Shown: positions 1 to 8,701 of the stretch, in pieces | Layout: each line of letters begins with the position of its first letter | Numbering within the stretch: the stretch's first letter is position 1 | From: Lachnospiraceae bacterium | GTDB taxonomy: Bacteria; Bacillota; Clostridia; Lachnospirales; Lachnospiraceae | Assembly (NCBI GenBank): GCA_009774375.1 | Contig: VSNO01000004.1 | Coordinates: 1-64,000 of the forward strand | Reading direction: 5' to 3' | DNA length: 64,000 nt | The notes under the pieces: model-generated | What the model was told of the DNA's origin: nothing | What the model saw: only the letters and a program-made list of their open reading frames with translations | Database searches by the model: none | Made by a program: the position numbers and the translations under genes

Positions 1-10
1 CTGTCGCGTT

Positions 11-1975
11 TTATTTCTTTTTCTGTATGATATCATGATCCTCCAGCAGCTTCTCGATCACGGTTCCCCGGACTGCTTTCAGCAGGGGTACTTTCAGTGC
101 GTTGAGAGGTCCTGGCAGTTCGATGTCGAGCGGAGACTTGCCATCCATCAGTTTGACGGAGCTGTCGAGGAGCTCGCGGATATCATAGACGCTACCCCAC
201 ACTTCCGGCACGCCGCGGTCCACCTTCAGGAGTCCGTAGACAGCCTCCATGGCGGTTCTCACAGAGTACTCTGTCGTGAAGATCGTATCTCTGGGCGTCT
301 CCGCGAACTGTCCGAGGAACGCGAAATTGACGCATCCGTCAGGAATGACATCCGGTCTGTCTCCCTTTCTCCTCGGCATGAAGAACGCAGTGATATACGG
401 CATCATGGTCGGCACGGTCACCACTTCGTCCCTCGCGAGCGCGGGAATATCCTCCACAGGGATCCCCAGGTGGTACAGCCACTCCTGTGTGATCTCCTCG
501 CCCGTGCACTCCTTCATGGGCTTCTTCACATAATCGCCTTCCACATCGGTAAAGAGGCTGTATACCCAGATGCAGACCTCGTCCTTTTTCTGTTCCTTAA
601 ACTGTCCCTGCCTGTTGATGGTCCAGCTCAGCAGCCATTTGGAATCCATGCAGCTCACGATGCCGCCGGTGACCACATTTCCGGTCCGCGGGTCACGCTT
701 GCAGATCTTCTGGATCTGGTCGATGATCTGCTGGTTCGACGTCGTCACGGTAGCCGATTCCCAGTTTGTCTTCTCGATATCCGAACAGAACTTCTCCGGA
801 TGTCCAAAGGATTCGTCCTGTGCCGCGATATTTTTCCACAGGCTCCAGCAGCCGCTTGTCCGGACTTCCGCGTCGCCGGCCGGCGCGTGGGTGTGGTCGC
901 CGTAGATGGTCCCCTCCGTGCAGCTTCCGTTCGTGACAAATACCAGGTCGTTCTCTGTGAGCGGAATGGAAGTCTCCTTGCCGTCAACTTTACACTCGAT
1001 CGTCTTTGCGATCTTCCTGCCGTCATCGGTCTTCTCGAACAGGACGTTGGTGACTTCTGTCCTGTACTGGAATGTGACGCCTGCCGCCTCGAGATACCTG
1101 ACCATCGGCAGGATCAGGGACTCATACTGATTGTACTTGGTAAACTTCAATGCACTGAAATCGGGAAGGCCGCCGATATGATGGATGAATCTCTGGAAGT
1201 ACAGCTTCATCTCCAGTGCGCTGTGCCAGTTCTCAAACGCAAACATCGTGCGCCAGTACAGCCAGAATGTGGAGTTGAACACTTCGTCATCAAACACGTC
1301 CTCGATGGTCTTGTCGTACAGATCCTCATCCCTTGTCATGAAGAGTTTCATGATCTCCATGCAGCCCTTCTGGCTCAGATTGAACTTTCCGTCCGTATGT
1401 GCATCCTCGCCCTGTTTCACGGTGGCGCGGCAGAGGGAATAATTCGGATCCTTCTTGTTCAGCCAGTAATATTCGTCCAGTACAGAGACCCCCGGCGTCT
1501 CGATCGAGGGAATGCTCCGGAACAGATCCCACAAACACTCGAAATGGTTCTCCATCTCGCGCCCTCCGCGCATCACATAGCCCCTCGAGGGATCATAAAT
1601 GCCGTCGCACGCACCGCCGGGAAGATCCATCGCCTCGAGCACATGAATGTGCTCTCCCTTCATCTGTCCGTCCCTCACCAAAAAGCACGCTGCTGCGAGC
1701 GCCCCGAGCCCGCTGCCCACGATGTAAGCGGATTTGTCGTCGACCCCTTCCGGCTTCAGAGGACGGGCAAAGGCTTCATAGTTACCATTACTGTAGTATA
1801 TTCCCTTGCTGTTTCTCTCGAACCGTCCGCGCTCCGTATTGCGAAAGCTACTGACCCGCTCGGCAACCTCCTTTTTGCGCGTCTCCTTCTTCGTCTTTGC
1901 CACAACTGCTGTTGCCCCTGCTGCGACCGCCGCTGCCGCCGCAACCCCTAATTTTACATGATTTCTGTTAGCCAT
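11..1975 (-). CDS. ohyA: Oleate hydratase (myosin-cross-reactive antigen family)
   Basis: A 654-residue FAD-dependent fatty acid double-bond hydratase, which adds water to oleate or linoleate to give 10-hydroxy acids, a detoxification reaction in gut bacteria. The FAD-binding loop GSGLGALAAA lies at about residues 87-96, followed by LEAMDLPGGACDG and the RGGREMENHFECLWDL segment typical of the family; the C-terminal part has NFAFLGQFAETPRDTIFTTEYSVR. The protein is complete, with TAA at 11-13. An Ala-rich hydrophobic stretch at residues 9-27 (GVAAAAAVAAGATAVVA) precedes the catalytic part and may be a membrane anchor; I infer this. An AAAGGAG ribosome site precedes the ATG. The gene is monocistronic as far as can be seen, behind the palindromic promoter at 2019-2046. 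Confidence 0.95.
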   Translation of the reverse strand: MANRNHVKLGVAAAAAVAAGATAVVAKTKKETRKKEVAERVSSFRNTERGRFERNSKGIYYSNGNYEAFARPLKPEGVDDKSAYIVGSGLGALAAACFLVRDGQMKGEHIHVLEAMDLPGGACDGIYDPSRGYVMRGGREMENHFECLWDLFRSIPSIETPGVSVLDEYYWLNKKDPNYSLCRATVKQGEDAHTDGKFNLSQKGCMEIMKLFMTRDEDLYDKTIEDVFDDEVFNSTFWLYWRTMFAFENWHSALEMKLYFQRFIHHIGGLPDFSALKFTKYNQYESLILPMVRYLEAAGVTFQYRTEVTNVLFEKTDDGRKIAKTIECKVDGKETSIPLTENDLVFVTNGSCTEGTIYGDHTHAPAGDAEVRTSGCWSLWKNIAAQDESFGHPEKFCSDIEKTNWESATVTTSNQQIIDQIQKICKRDPRTGNVVTGGIVSCMDSKWLLSWTINRQGQFKEQKKDEVCIWVYSLFTDVEGDYVKKPMKECTGEEITQEWLYHLGIPVEDIPALARDEVVTVPTMMPYITAFFMPRRKGDRPDVIPDGCVNFAFLGQFAETPRDTIFTTEYSVRTAMEAVYGLLKVDRGVPEVWGSVYDIRELLDSSVKLMDGKSPLDIELPGPLNALKVPLLKAVRGTVIEKLLEDHDIIQKKK

Positions 1976-2018
1976 TTTGTTTTCTCCTTTCCCGACCAGA
2001 CATTGTGTTGATAAGCTC

Positions 2019-2046
2019 AGTATATCACAAAATGACCAATGGTCAA
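2019..2046 (-). promoter_or_regulatory. ohyA promoter with overlapping palindromic operator
   Basis: On the minus strand TTGACC (2046-2041) and TATACT (2024-2019) are 16 nt apart, about 45 nt upstream of the ohyA start. The palindrome TGACCAATGGTCA (2033-2045, 5+3+5) covers the -35 box. A TGACC-N3-GGTCA site over a promoter is the kind of operator used by TetR/FadR-like fatty acid regulators; that link is inference, and no such regulator gene lies next to it. Confidence 0.55.
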
Positions 2047-2062
2047 TTCTTTTTTCACTAAT

Positions 2063-2494
2063 TCATTCTTTTTTCAGAAAGGTTATATTTTGGTAAGATT
2101 TCGTATCCTGCATGTACACGATATCCTGTATCAGCTCCAGGCCGGTCTCCCTCTCCTGCATCCCGTCCAGCAACACTGTCTCCCCGGCAGATGGATAAGT
2201 CAGTTCCTCCGTCAGCAGTTTTTCCGTAGCCCGACCGGCTTCCTCAGCGATCCTTTCCGATACGCCGGTCCTGCATGCGGGTATATACTCCGTCTCTTCA
2301 GACTGTTTTCTGTCCGCAGGCGCTTTCCTTTCCATTCCGCGCTGCTTATCCCGTCGCACTATATGATGCCCTGACACCATCCGCCAGCATTTCGCGATAT
2401 CCAGCACAAAGAACATGACAGCTGCCACCGCCGCAAAAACTCCCGATATCCCAAACATCGCATGTGAAATATCTGTCATATGTCCAATACTCAT
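2063..2494 (-). CDS. Small single-pass membrane protein, unknown function
   Basis: About 143 residues from the ATG at 2494, which has a GAGGA ribosome site; an upstream in-frame GTG at 2506 is less likely. One hydrophobic segment at about residues 10-35 (MFGISGVFAAVAAVMFFVLDIA) is followed by a charged, probably cytoplasmic tail rich in Lys, Arg and Glu. The gene starts within 20 nt of the kinase stop and closes the FHA/phosphatase/kinase operon, so it may be a partner or substrate of the kinase. I do not recognise a family. Confidence 0.7.
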   Translation of the reverse strand: MSIGHMTDISHAMFGISGVFAAVAAVMFFVLDIAKCWRMVSGHHIVRRDKQRGMERKAPADRKQSEETEYIPACRTGVSERIAEEAGRATEKLLTEELTYPSAGETVLLDGMQERETGLELIQDIVYMQDTKSYQNITFLKKE

Positions 2495-2511
2495 ATCTAT
2501 CCTCACCTGTT

Positions 2512-4209
2512 CTAAGGAACCGTTCCCTGCATATCGTAGGTAGACCGCACCATCCTGTATGCCCCCTGGATGATCCAGCGGATCGCATCGATCTCCTGCC
2601 GTGCAGCGCTTGTCGCCCCCTGCTCCATCCGCCGCAGATCCTCCTCAAGCTCCTTCAGCATCGCCAGGATCTCATCGCCTGCCACGCCATCCTCCATAAA
2701 ATATTTCGCATACTCGACCGCCCGCGTCGCGATCTCACGGTAGATGCGCAGCGTGATGATCTCCCTGTCGGGCTCCGCGTCGTTCATCGCCTTGAGCTCT
2801 GTCAGACTCTGCCAGTAATCCCCATACATACCGGCATCCGTGCCGTCGATCTGGAACGCGATCACATTCCTGTAAAAACCGCCAAGCTCCACATACAGCC
2901 TGCACCGCTTGTGCTCTGCCGTTTTGGACGCATCCTTCTCATAATAGTCCATCGCCGCCTGAAACCAGCCGGCAGCCCTCGACTGGCGGTTTTCTTCATG
3001 TTCATAGTAATACCAGTAGGCATTGCCCATCTCATAGCAGAAATCCGCATAACCACCGGGATCCTTTTTCTGGAAATCCTGCAGATACCGCTGTGCGCTG
3101 ATGTCGAACTTCAGGAACAGCGCTTCCTCCTCCTCGCTGAACACCCCGTCCTCGACTGCTTTTTTGTAAAATCCGTGATACGCTTCCTGCCTGCCTGCGT
3201 CGACCGCCGCCGCGTCCAGATACAGCCTGCACGCCTCCGCCGGGTCTGTCGAGATCTCCGCCATATGCATGCGCTGCAGATACTCATCTCCCTGTTTTCT
3301 CCCCGCCGCCGTTGAAAATCCAAGGCCGCCGGCCGCGCACAGGAGCGAGACCGCCGCAACCGCGCCAAATACTCTCAGCCTGGCGCGGTATTTCTGCTGT
3401 GCCTCCAGCTCCAGATCCGTGTAATGTTCGAGATCATACCGAAGTTCCAGGGCTGTCTGATACCTGTCTTTTGGATCTTTCTGTGTGCATCTCTGTATGA
3501 TGCGTTCCAGTCCGGTAGACAGCTCCGGATCCCACTTTGTGATCGGACAGATCTCATAAGGCGGTTTTGATGGATTATGTCCGGTCACCAAATGGTACAT
3601 TGTCGCTCCAAGGCAGTAGATATCCGTTCTGGCATCGGTCTGCCCCATTCCGCCAAACTGCTCCGGCGCCGCATACCCGTTTGTCCCAAGGCAGCAGGTG
3701 TCCGCCACATTCCTCTCCTTGAACTCCCGGGCCGTGCCAAAATCGATCAGGACGACACTGCCGTCTGATCGTAGCATGACATTGGAGGGCTTCATATCCC
3801 GATATATGACAGGATCCGGCCTCGTGTGCAGATAGTCAAGCACATCGCACAGCTGCAGCGCCCAGTCCGCCACTTTTTCCTGCGGCTGTGCTCCCTCCTC
3901 TGCCAGAAGCCGCTCAAGCGTGTTTCCTTCTATATAATCCATAACGATCAGGAAATTTTCATCAGAATCGATGACATCTATGATACTTGGAAGATTTGGA
4001 TGTTTTAATCTTTTCAGCAGATCAGTCTCCATGACGAGACTCTGCCTCAGCAGGTCGAAATCCCTGTTCAGGGATTTCCGCACCTCCTTGACCGCCCACG
4101 GCTTGTTCGCTTTCTCATTGATGGCAAGATACACATTGCTCATCCCGCCATGGCCGATCTCGTTCAATATCTTATATTTTCCGTCTATAACGGACCCTAT
4201 CTCTAGCAT
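2512..4209 (-). CDS. Membrane Ser/Thr protein kinase (PknB-like) with helical extracellular region
   Basis: Eukaryotic-type (Hanks) kinase. Numbering from the ATG at 4209: glycine loop GHGGMSNVY at about 19-27, catalytic Lys in AVKE near 41, catalytic loop YRDMKPSN (YRD rather than HRD) at 136-143, and DFG at 156-158. A membrane helix at about 279-298 (VFGAVAAVSLLCAAGGLG) separates the kinase from a roughly 260-residue outer part that looks all-helical, TPR-like, with no PASTA repeats. The ATG at 4209 has AGGA 9 nt upstream; an in-frame GTG at 4233 overlaps the phosphatase stop (GTGA) and cannot be excluded. The partner phosphatase is immediately upstream, so the pair sets Ser/Thr phosphorylation. 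Target unknown. Confidence 0.92.
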   Translation of the reverse strand: MLEIGSVIDGKYKILNEIGHGGMSNVYLAINEKANKPWAVKEVRKSLNRDFDLLRQSLVMETDLLKRLKHPNLPSIIDVIDSDENFLIVMDYIEGNTLERLLAEEGAQPQEKVADWALQLCDVLDYLHTRPDPVIYRDMKPSNVMLRSDGSVVLIDFGTAREFKERNVADTCCLGTNGYAAPEQFGGMGQTDARTDIYCLGATMYHLVTGHNPSKPPYEICPITKWDPELSTGLERIIQRCTQKDPKDRYQTALELRYDLEHYTDLELEAQQKYRARLRVFGAVAAVSLLCAAGGLGFSTAAGRKQGDEYLQRMHMAEISTDPAEACRLYLDAAAVDAGRQEAYHGFYKKAVEDGVFSEEEEALFLKFDISAQRYLQDFQKKDPGGYADFCYEMGNAYWYYYEHEENRQSRAAGWFQAAMDYYEKDASKTAEHKRCRLYVELGGFYRNVIAFQIDGTDAGMYGDYWQSLTELKAMNDAEPDREIITLRIYREIATRAVEYAKYFMEDGVAGDEILAMLKELEEDLRRMEQGATSAARQEIDAIRWIIQGAYRMVRSTYDMQGTVP

Positions 4210-4229
4210 TCTTTCATATCCTGTTAACC

Positions 4230-5045
4230 TCACTCTGCCGTGTTTGCCGCCTTGATCAGGATCGCAGATATGTTATCACGCTCCCCGCGCGCCTTGATGT
4301 TCTCCATGATATAGCGGAGCCGTCCATTCATATAATGGGAGTTGTTCAGCCTGTTCTCCACGAACCACTCCATCCCCTCCAGCGACGTGTGACAGTAGTC
4401 GTAGATCTCCGCCTCCGTCAACCTGTGCCGGAACCCATCCGAACACACCAGAAAGGTGTCATCATCATAGAAATCTCCCCTCAGAAAATCAGGCCGCACA
4501 CAGTTCACCGTACCGATGCTCTGCAGCAGGACGTTTCTGCGCGCATCCGTCTGCGCCTGCTCCGGCGTCATGTGGCCAAGCGCCACCTCCCGCGCCACAT
4601 AGGTCTGATCCGCGGTCAGCTGTTCCATTCCGTTTCCCATCACATAGACACGGCAGTCCCCCACATGAGTGATATAATAGCGCCCTCCCAGCAGGAGCAC
4701 TGCTGTGAGCGTTGTCCCCATCGGCGCTTTCTGCTCCCTGCTGTATTCCGCGACCCTGACATTGCAGTCATTGGCGAGCCGGAACCACACCTGTTCCAGT
4801 GTTTCCTCCGAAAACCCTCTCGACAGGAACTGGGGCAGATCTCTCAGAAACCATTGTTCATACGCGCGCACCACGGCAGCGCTCGCGACCTCTCCCTGCT
4901 CCAGCCCCCCCATTCCATCGCAGATCACGGCAAAGGCGGCCTCCCCATAAATCGTATTGGCAACCTTCACTGTCAGACTATCCTGATTTACATTCTTTGT
5001 CGTCCCCACATCAGAATGCGCTGCCACCGTATAATGCCATCTCAT
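4230..5045 (-). CDS. PP2C-family Ser/Thr protein phosphatase
   Basis: A 271-residue PPM/PP2C metallophosphatase. Metal-binding motifs are visible: NQDS with Asp at about 22, CDGMGG at 42-47, GDCRVYV in the middle, and VCSDGF plus ARGERDNISAILI near the C-terminus. It is predicted cytosolic, Mg/Mn-dependent, and to reverse the adjacent kinase. A GGGAGAGGGG ribosome site precedes the ATG. It lies 12 nt after the FHA gene and abuts the kinase, so the three are almost certainly co-transcribed. Length is normal for a stand-alone family member of the PrpC/Stp type. Confidence 0.95.
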   Translation of the reverse strand: MRWHYTVAAHSDVGTTKNVNQDSLTVKVANTIYGEAAFAVICDGMGGLEQGEVASAAVVRAYEQWFLRDLPQFLSRGFSEETLEQVWFRLANDCNVRVAEYSREQKAPMGTTLTAVLLLGGRYYITHVGDCRVYVMGNGMEQLTADQTYVAREVALGHMTPEQAQTDARRNVLLQSIGTVNCVRPDFLRGDFYDDDTFLVCSDGFRHRLTEAEIYDYCHTSLEGMEWFVENRLNNSHYMNGRLRYIMENIKARGERDNISAILIKAANTAE

Positions 5046-5057
5046 ATTCCCCTCTCC

Positions 5058-6323
5058 CTATTTCGACCTGAATTCAAACACTTCGTCAGCAAGCTGCATC
5101 AGACACCCGTTCTCGAGTTTCCTGTATTCGTCAGCGGCAAGCTTTTTCCCATTTACAAAGGTGTGGTTCAAGGATCCCTTGTCAACAAGGTAAAAACCAT
5201 CCGGCTTCCTCACGATGTCCGCATGATTCCTGCTCACAGCCGGATTATCCCTGATACAGTAATCCACATACGAAGCGTCCTTGCCGAGTTTGAAGAGATT
5301 GCGGTTGATCAGGATCTTTTCCCCTGTGCGCTTTCTCACAATGTACGGCGCACCCCCTTTTTTGAGGTTCCTGGTCTTCTCCTTGAGTTTGAGGCTGTCT
5401 TTGGCGTTTTTCTGAAGATCGTCAAACTCCTCCGTACTGCCATATTCATCTGCGGCAGGTTCCTCCCAGGTGTCCGGAACACGAGCCGTCTCCTCGTCCA
5501 TCCCCTGTATCAGGGCTGTGCACAGATCCCTGATCTTCTCCAGGCACTGCCTGCCGTCCTGCGGCTCACCGCCCTTGACCGGTATGTACGGGATCAGCAC
5601 CTGGTTCTGTGCGCTGTCCACATAGATCTCCCTCGGATCCAGTATCAGCCTGTCCGCTGAGAGCATATACTCCTCGAGGCTGCACGCCGCTGCAAGCATG
5701 TCCGCAAAAAACTTTAACAGCTGCTCTTTTCCTTTTGGCGAGTTGTTCTTCTGAGCGAATTCGAACAGACTGATCATCCCGGTCACGCATATCCGCATAC
5801 CGCCGTTCTGATATTCCGTCTGAAACAATCCTTTGATACGGTTTCCGGTCAGCATCCGCAGCGCAAGCCTGTCCACCTGCTCTTCCCCGACCTGGTAAAG
5901 CCTGTAGGTCTCGCCGTTCGTTGTCACAGTCCTTGTTTTCCACTCACACTGCCCCGCCAGGCGGACCTCCTGCTTCTCCGGCGCGGCGCTGCTTTTATCA
6001 GAGACAGCGCCCTTTCCTCCCTCACAGAGCTTCCACATGCGCATGTATATCTGCTCCATGCTCTGGTATTTGTTGATATACTGTCCGCTGACCTCGCTTT
6101 TTTCCGTGAGATATCCGATCAGAACCCCCTCCGGAAAAAGGGCTGCGTCCACTGTCACGTCGTCCCCAAAGAACAGTGTGTTGTATTGGACCACTTCCGC
6201 CCCCAGCCCATCGAGACTGTCCGCGGTCTTTATCTCAAAGCTTTCCCTGTGATGCTCCTCCAGAAAGGAGACCAGCCGTTCAAGGTACGCCTTGTCTTTG
6301 TCGAGTATCGCTATTTTGTACAT
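5058..6323 (-). CDS. FHA-domain protein with DUF6382-like middle region
   Basis: A 421-residue cytosolic protein. The N-terminus (MYKIAILDKDKAYLERLV) looks like a degenerate receiver-type domain; the middle (about 130-310) resembles the DUF6382 region found before FHA domains in Clostridia; the C-terminal 90 residues are a clear FHA domain with FKLGKD, NPAVSRNHADI and LNHTFVNGKKL. FHA domains bind phosphothreonine, so this is the likely reader of the kinase encoded downstream. First gene of the FHA-phosphatase-kinase operon. In other Firmicutes such trios sit next to Tad pilus or type VII secretion genes; none is present here. Confidence 0.85.
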   Translation of the reverse strand: MYKIAILDKDKAYLERLVSFLEEHHRESFEIKTADSLDGLGAEVVQYNTLFFGDDVTVDAALFPEGVLIGYLTEKSEVSGQYINKYQSMEQIYMRMWKLCEGGKGAVSDKSSAAPEKQEVRLAGQCEWKTRTVTTNGETYRLYQVGEEQVDRLALRMLTGNRIKGLFQTEYQNGGMRICVTGMISLFEFAQKNNSPKGKEQLLKFFADMLAAACSLEEYMLSADRLILDPREIYVDSAQNQVLIPYIPVKGGEPQDGRQCLEKIRDLCTALIQGMDEETARVPDTWEEPAADEYGSTEEFDDLQKNAKDSLKLKEKTRNLKKGGAPYIVRKRTGEKILINRNLFKLGKDASYVDYCIRDNPAVSRNHADIVRKPDGFYLVDKGSLNHTFVNGKKLAADEYRKLENGCLMQLADEVFEFRSK

Positions 6324-6352
6324 GCCACCAACGCCCTTCTTTTGTTGTATCG

Positions 6353-7522
6353 TTAATAAAAGATATGCCCGCCGATCCTGAGCCCCTCCAGTCCCGGTAT
6401 CGGCGTCCTGAAATACACGCGCTGCCCTACGTTCGTCACACCGCTCATCGCCTCGTCCGCCGCCTTATAACAGCTCGCAGTCGCAGAGTCATTTGCCAGC
6501 GCCAGCGCCAGACGCCCGCTGGCGACCGGTGAAAACTGTCTGTTCTGATAGACGACCCCCACGACAGTGTTGGGATAGACGGAGCTGAGCACTCTGTTGA
6601 TCACCACGGCTCCCACAGCAACCTGCCCTTCATAGGGCTCTGCTCCCGCCTCGCAGTATATGATATTTGCCATCAGCTTGCGGTCTCCCTCCTCGAAGGT
6701 GACCTCCGATATGTCACGCCACTTCGACTTTGCAGCCAGGCGGGACTTCGCCAGTTCTTCCTCGTACTGTTTCTGGAGCGCCGCGATATCCTGCTCCTGC
6801 TCATCGATCATGGATTCAAGCGCATCGATCGTTGCCTCCGCATCCGCGATCTGGTTCTTGTAGCTCGACACGTTCGCCGAAGTCTGATCGACAAGACCGG
6901 CGACCCGGCTCTTCTCCGCCTCCGCCTCCGCTTTCAGGCCATTCAGCGCCACAAGCTCCTCGTTCAGCCGCGCTTTGGTCTCCTCCACATATTTGCGCGT
7001 ATCCTGAAACTGCTGCAGCATCTTTCGATCATACGCGTGAATGCGGTCGATATAATCACTCTTATTCAGAAATTCCGAGAAGCTGACGGACGAGAACAGG
7101 ATCCCCAGATACCCTTCCGATCCCCCCTGCTCATACATCGCCTTGATGCGGATCTTCATGTTGGCGTACTGTTCGTCCTGCACACGGATCGCCTCCTCGA
7201 GTTCCGCCTCCGTCTGCTCGATCTCCGCCTCCTTCACGGTGATATCGGCCTCTATTCCTTCCAGATTCGTGCTGACCTGCGCCAGCTCGTCATTGAGCGT
7301 GCTCAACTGCCCAAGCAGGGAATTTTTCGTGATCTCGAGGGATTCCTTTCTGTCCTCTGTATCCTCCTTGGCATCCTCTGTTTTTTCCTTTTCTACTTTT
7401 GCCTTTTGCAGTCGTTCCAGTGTCGTCTCTGCGTACACAGGTCTCGACACCCCCGCGGCAGCCCCTGCAGACAATACCACTGCGAGCAGCACTGCCACCG
7501 ACCGTTTATATGACACTTTCAT
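6353..7522 (-). CDS. Cell-wall hydrolase: coiled coil plus SleB/CwlJ-type domain
   Basis: A 389-residue secreted protein. It has a signal peptide (residues 1-31, ending VYAET), then a long coiled coil at about 32-255 rich in Glu, Lys, Ala and Leu, similar to the PcsB/EnvC-like N-terminal region, and a C-terminal Hydrolase_2 domain (about 280-389) with ANIIYCEAGAEPYEGQVAVG, NRQFSPV and a final GGHIFY. SleB-like enzymes cut glycan strands of spore cortex or wall; here the coiled coil suggests a vegetative, division-linked role regulated through the coil (inference). A GAGGA ribosome site precedes the ATG. It lies 21 nt downstream of upp on the same strand. Confidence 0.88.
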   Translation of the reverse strand: MKVSYKRSVAVLLAVVLSAGAAAGVSRPVYAETTLERLQKAKVEKEKTEDAKEDTEDRKESLEITKNSLLGQLSTLNDELAQVSTNLEGIEADITVKEAEIEQTEAELEEAIRVQDEQYANMKIRIKAMYEQGGSEGYLGILFSSVSFSEFLNKSDYIDRIHAYDRKMLQQFQDTRKYVEETKARLNEELVALNGLKAEAEAEKSRVAGLVDQTSANVSSYKNQIADAEATIDALESMIDEQEQDIAALQKQYEEELAKSRLAAKSKWRDISEVTFEEGDRKLMANIIYCEAGAEPYEGQVAVGAVVINRVLSSVYPNTVVGVVYQNRQFSPVASGRLALALANDSATASCYKAADEAMSGVTNVGQRVYFRTPIPGLEGLRIGGHIFY

Positions 7523-7543
7523 GGATTCCTCTTTCCCTCCGCG

Positions 7544-8173
7544 CTATTTTGTACCAAAAATCCGATCCCCTGCATCACCCAGTCCCGGAACGATATACCC
7601 ATGCTCATTCAGCCGCTCGTCCATGGCCCCGATATAGATATCCACATCCGGATGATCTCTTCTCATGCGCTCCAGTCCCTCTGGCGCCGCGATGATGCAC
7701 ATGAAATGAATGCTCCTGCAGCCTCTGTCCTTGAGCATCTGGATCGCCGCGGAAGAGGATCCGCCCGTCGCCAGCATCGGATCCACCACGAACACTTCCC
7801 GCTGGCAGCAGTCCTCGGGAAGCTTACAGTAATACTCTACCGGCTCGAGCGTCTCGGGATCGCGGTACAGGCCGATATGTCCCACCTTCGCGGCAGGAAT
7901 GAGCTGGAGCATGCCGTCCACCATGCCAAGACCCGCGCGCAGGATCGGTACGACCGCAAGTTTCTTGCCCGCAAGCTCCTTGACCGTCGTCCTGCAGATC
8001 GGCGTCTCGATCTCCACATCCGCGAGTTTCAGATCCCTCGTGGCCTCATAACAGATCAGATTGGCGATCTCGCCGATCGTCTGTCTGAAATCCTTTGTCC
8101 CTGTCTCACTCCGCCTGATCACGCCGATCTTGTGCTGGATCAGCGGATGGTCCATCACCACAACCTTTGCCAT
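7544..8173 (-). CDS. upp: Uracil phosphoribosyltransferase
   Basis: A 209-residue enzyme of normal length that converts uracil and PRPP to UMP in pyrimidine salvage. The PRPP-binding loop appears as [11 protein letters not shown], with [13 protein letters not shown] and the C-terminal uracil-binding [14 protein letters not shown]. The GGGGGAT ribosome site is 8 nt upstream of ATG. It follows rpiB by 36 nt, so the salvage enzyme is made with a pentose-phosphate enzyme that feeds ribose-5-phosphate toward PRPP. Confidence 0.97.
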   Translation of the reverse strand: MAKVVVMDHPLIQHKIGVIRRSETGTKDFRQTIGEIANLICYEATRDLKLADVEIETPICRTTVKELAGKKLAVVPILRAGLGMVDGMLQLIPAAKVGHIGLYRDPETLEPVEYYCKLPEDCCQREVFVVDPMLATGGSSSAAIQMLKDRGCRSIHFMCIIAAPEGLERMRRDHPDVDIYIGAMDERLNEHGYIVPGLGDAGDRIFGTK

Positions 8174-8209
8174 GCTGCTTATCCCCCTTCCCGTATATCA
8201 CACCATCAT

Positions 8210-8659
8210 CTATTTCATGGTCTCCTCTTCCAGCGCCTGGATCGCCGCCACACGCCGGCAGTGCTTTTCCTCCCCTGGAAATTCCGTGTTCAGGAATGTG
8301 TCCACGATACTGAGCGCGAGGTTCGGTCCCACGATACCCGCGCCGAGCGCGAGCACATTCGCGTTGTTGTGCTCCCGTGTCAGTTTCGCCGACACCGTGT
8401 CGGAACACAGCGCACAGCGGATCCCTTTCACTTTATTTGCCGTGATCGAGATGCCGATCCCTGTCGTGCAGATCACGATCCCCCTGTCACATTCCCCCGA
8501 CGCAACTGCTCTTGCGACTGCCTGTCCATACTCAGGATAATCGCAGGAATCTTTTCCATAGCAGCCAAAATCCCTGTATTCTATATGGTTTTCCTCAAAA
8601 TAACCGATAACCTCCTGCTTCCGTTCATATCCGCCGTGATCACACCCGATCGCTATCAT
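8210..8659 (-). CDS. rpiB: Ribose-5-phosphate isomerase B
   Basis: A 149-residue RpiB/LacAB-family isomerase interconverting ribulose-5-phosphate and ribose-5-phosphate. Motifs: CDHGGYERK near the N-terminus, the catalytic-cysteine segment ICTTGIGISITANKVKGIRCALCSD, and NVLALGAGIVGP. The ribosome site is GAGGG. It sits between sua5 and upp in the same orientation, a common Clostridia arrangement (sua5-rpiB-upp). Confidence 0.96.
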   Translation of the reverse strand: MIAIGCDHGGYERKQEVIGYFEENHIEYRDFGCYGKDSCDYPEYGQAVARAVASGECDRGIVICTTGIGISITANKVKGIRCALCSDTVSAKLTREHNNANVLALGAGIVGPNLALSIVDTFLNTEFPGEEKHCRRVAAIQALEEETMK

Positions 8660-8701
8660 ATCTCTGCCCTCCGATAAATATTTTCCCTTTTTGTACCGGC
8701 G

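Noticed and set aside
35..1951. A 638-codon plus-strand frame opposite ohyA
   Set aside because: It mirrors the ohyA gene in a GC-biased sequence, with no ribosome site and a His/Arg/Leu-rich composition typical of antisense shadows.
7601..8677. A 358-codon plus-strand frame opposite upp and rpiB
   Set aside because: Spans two clear genes and the gap between them on the other strand and has no protein-like features.
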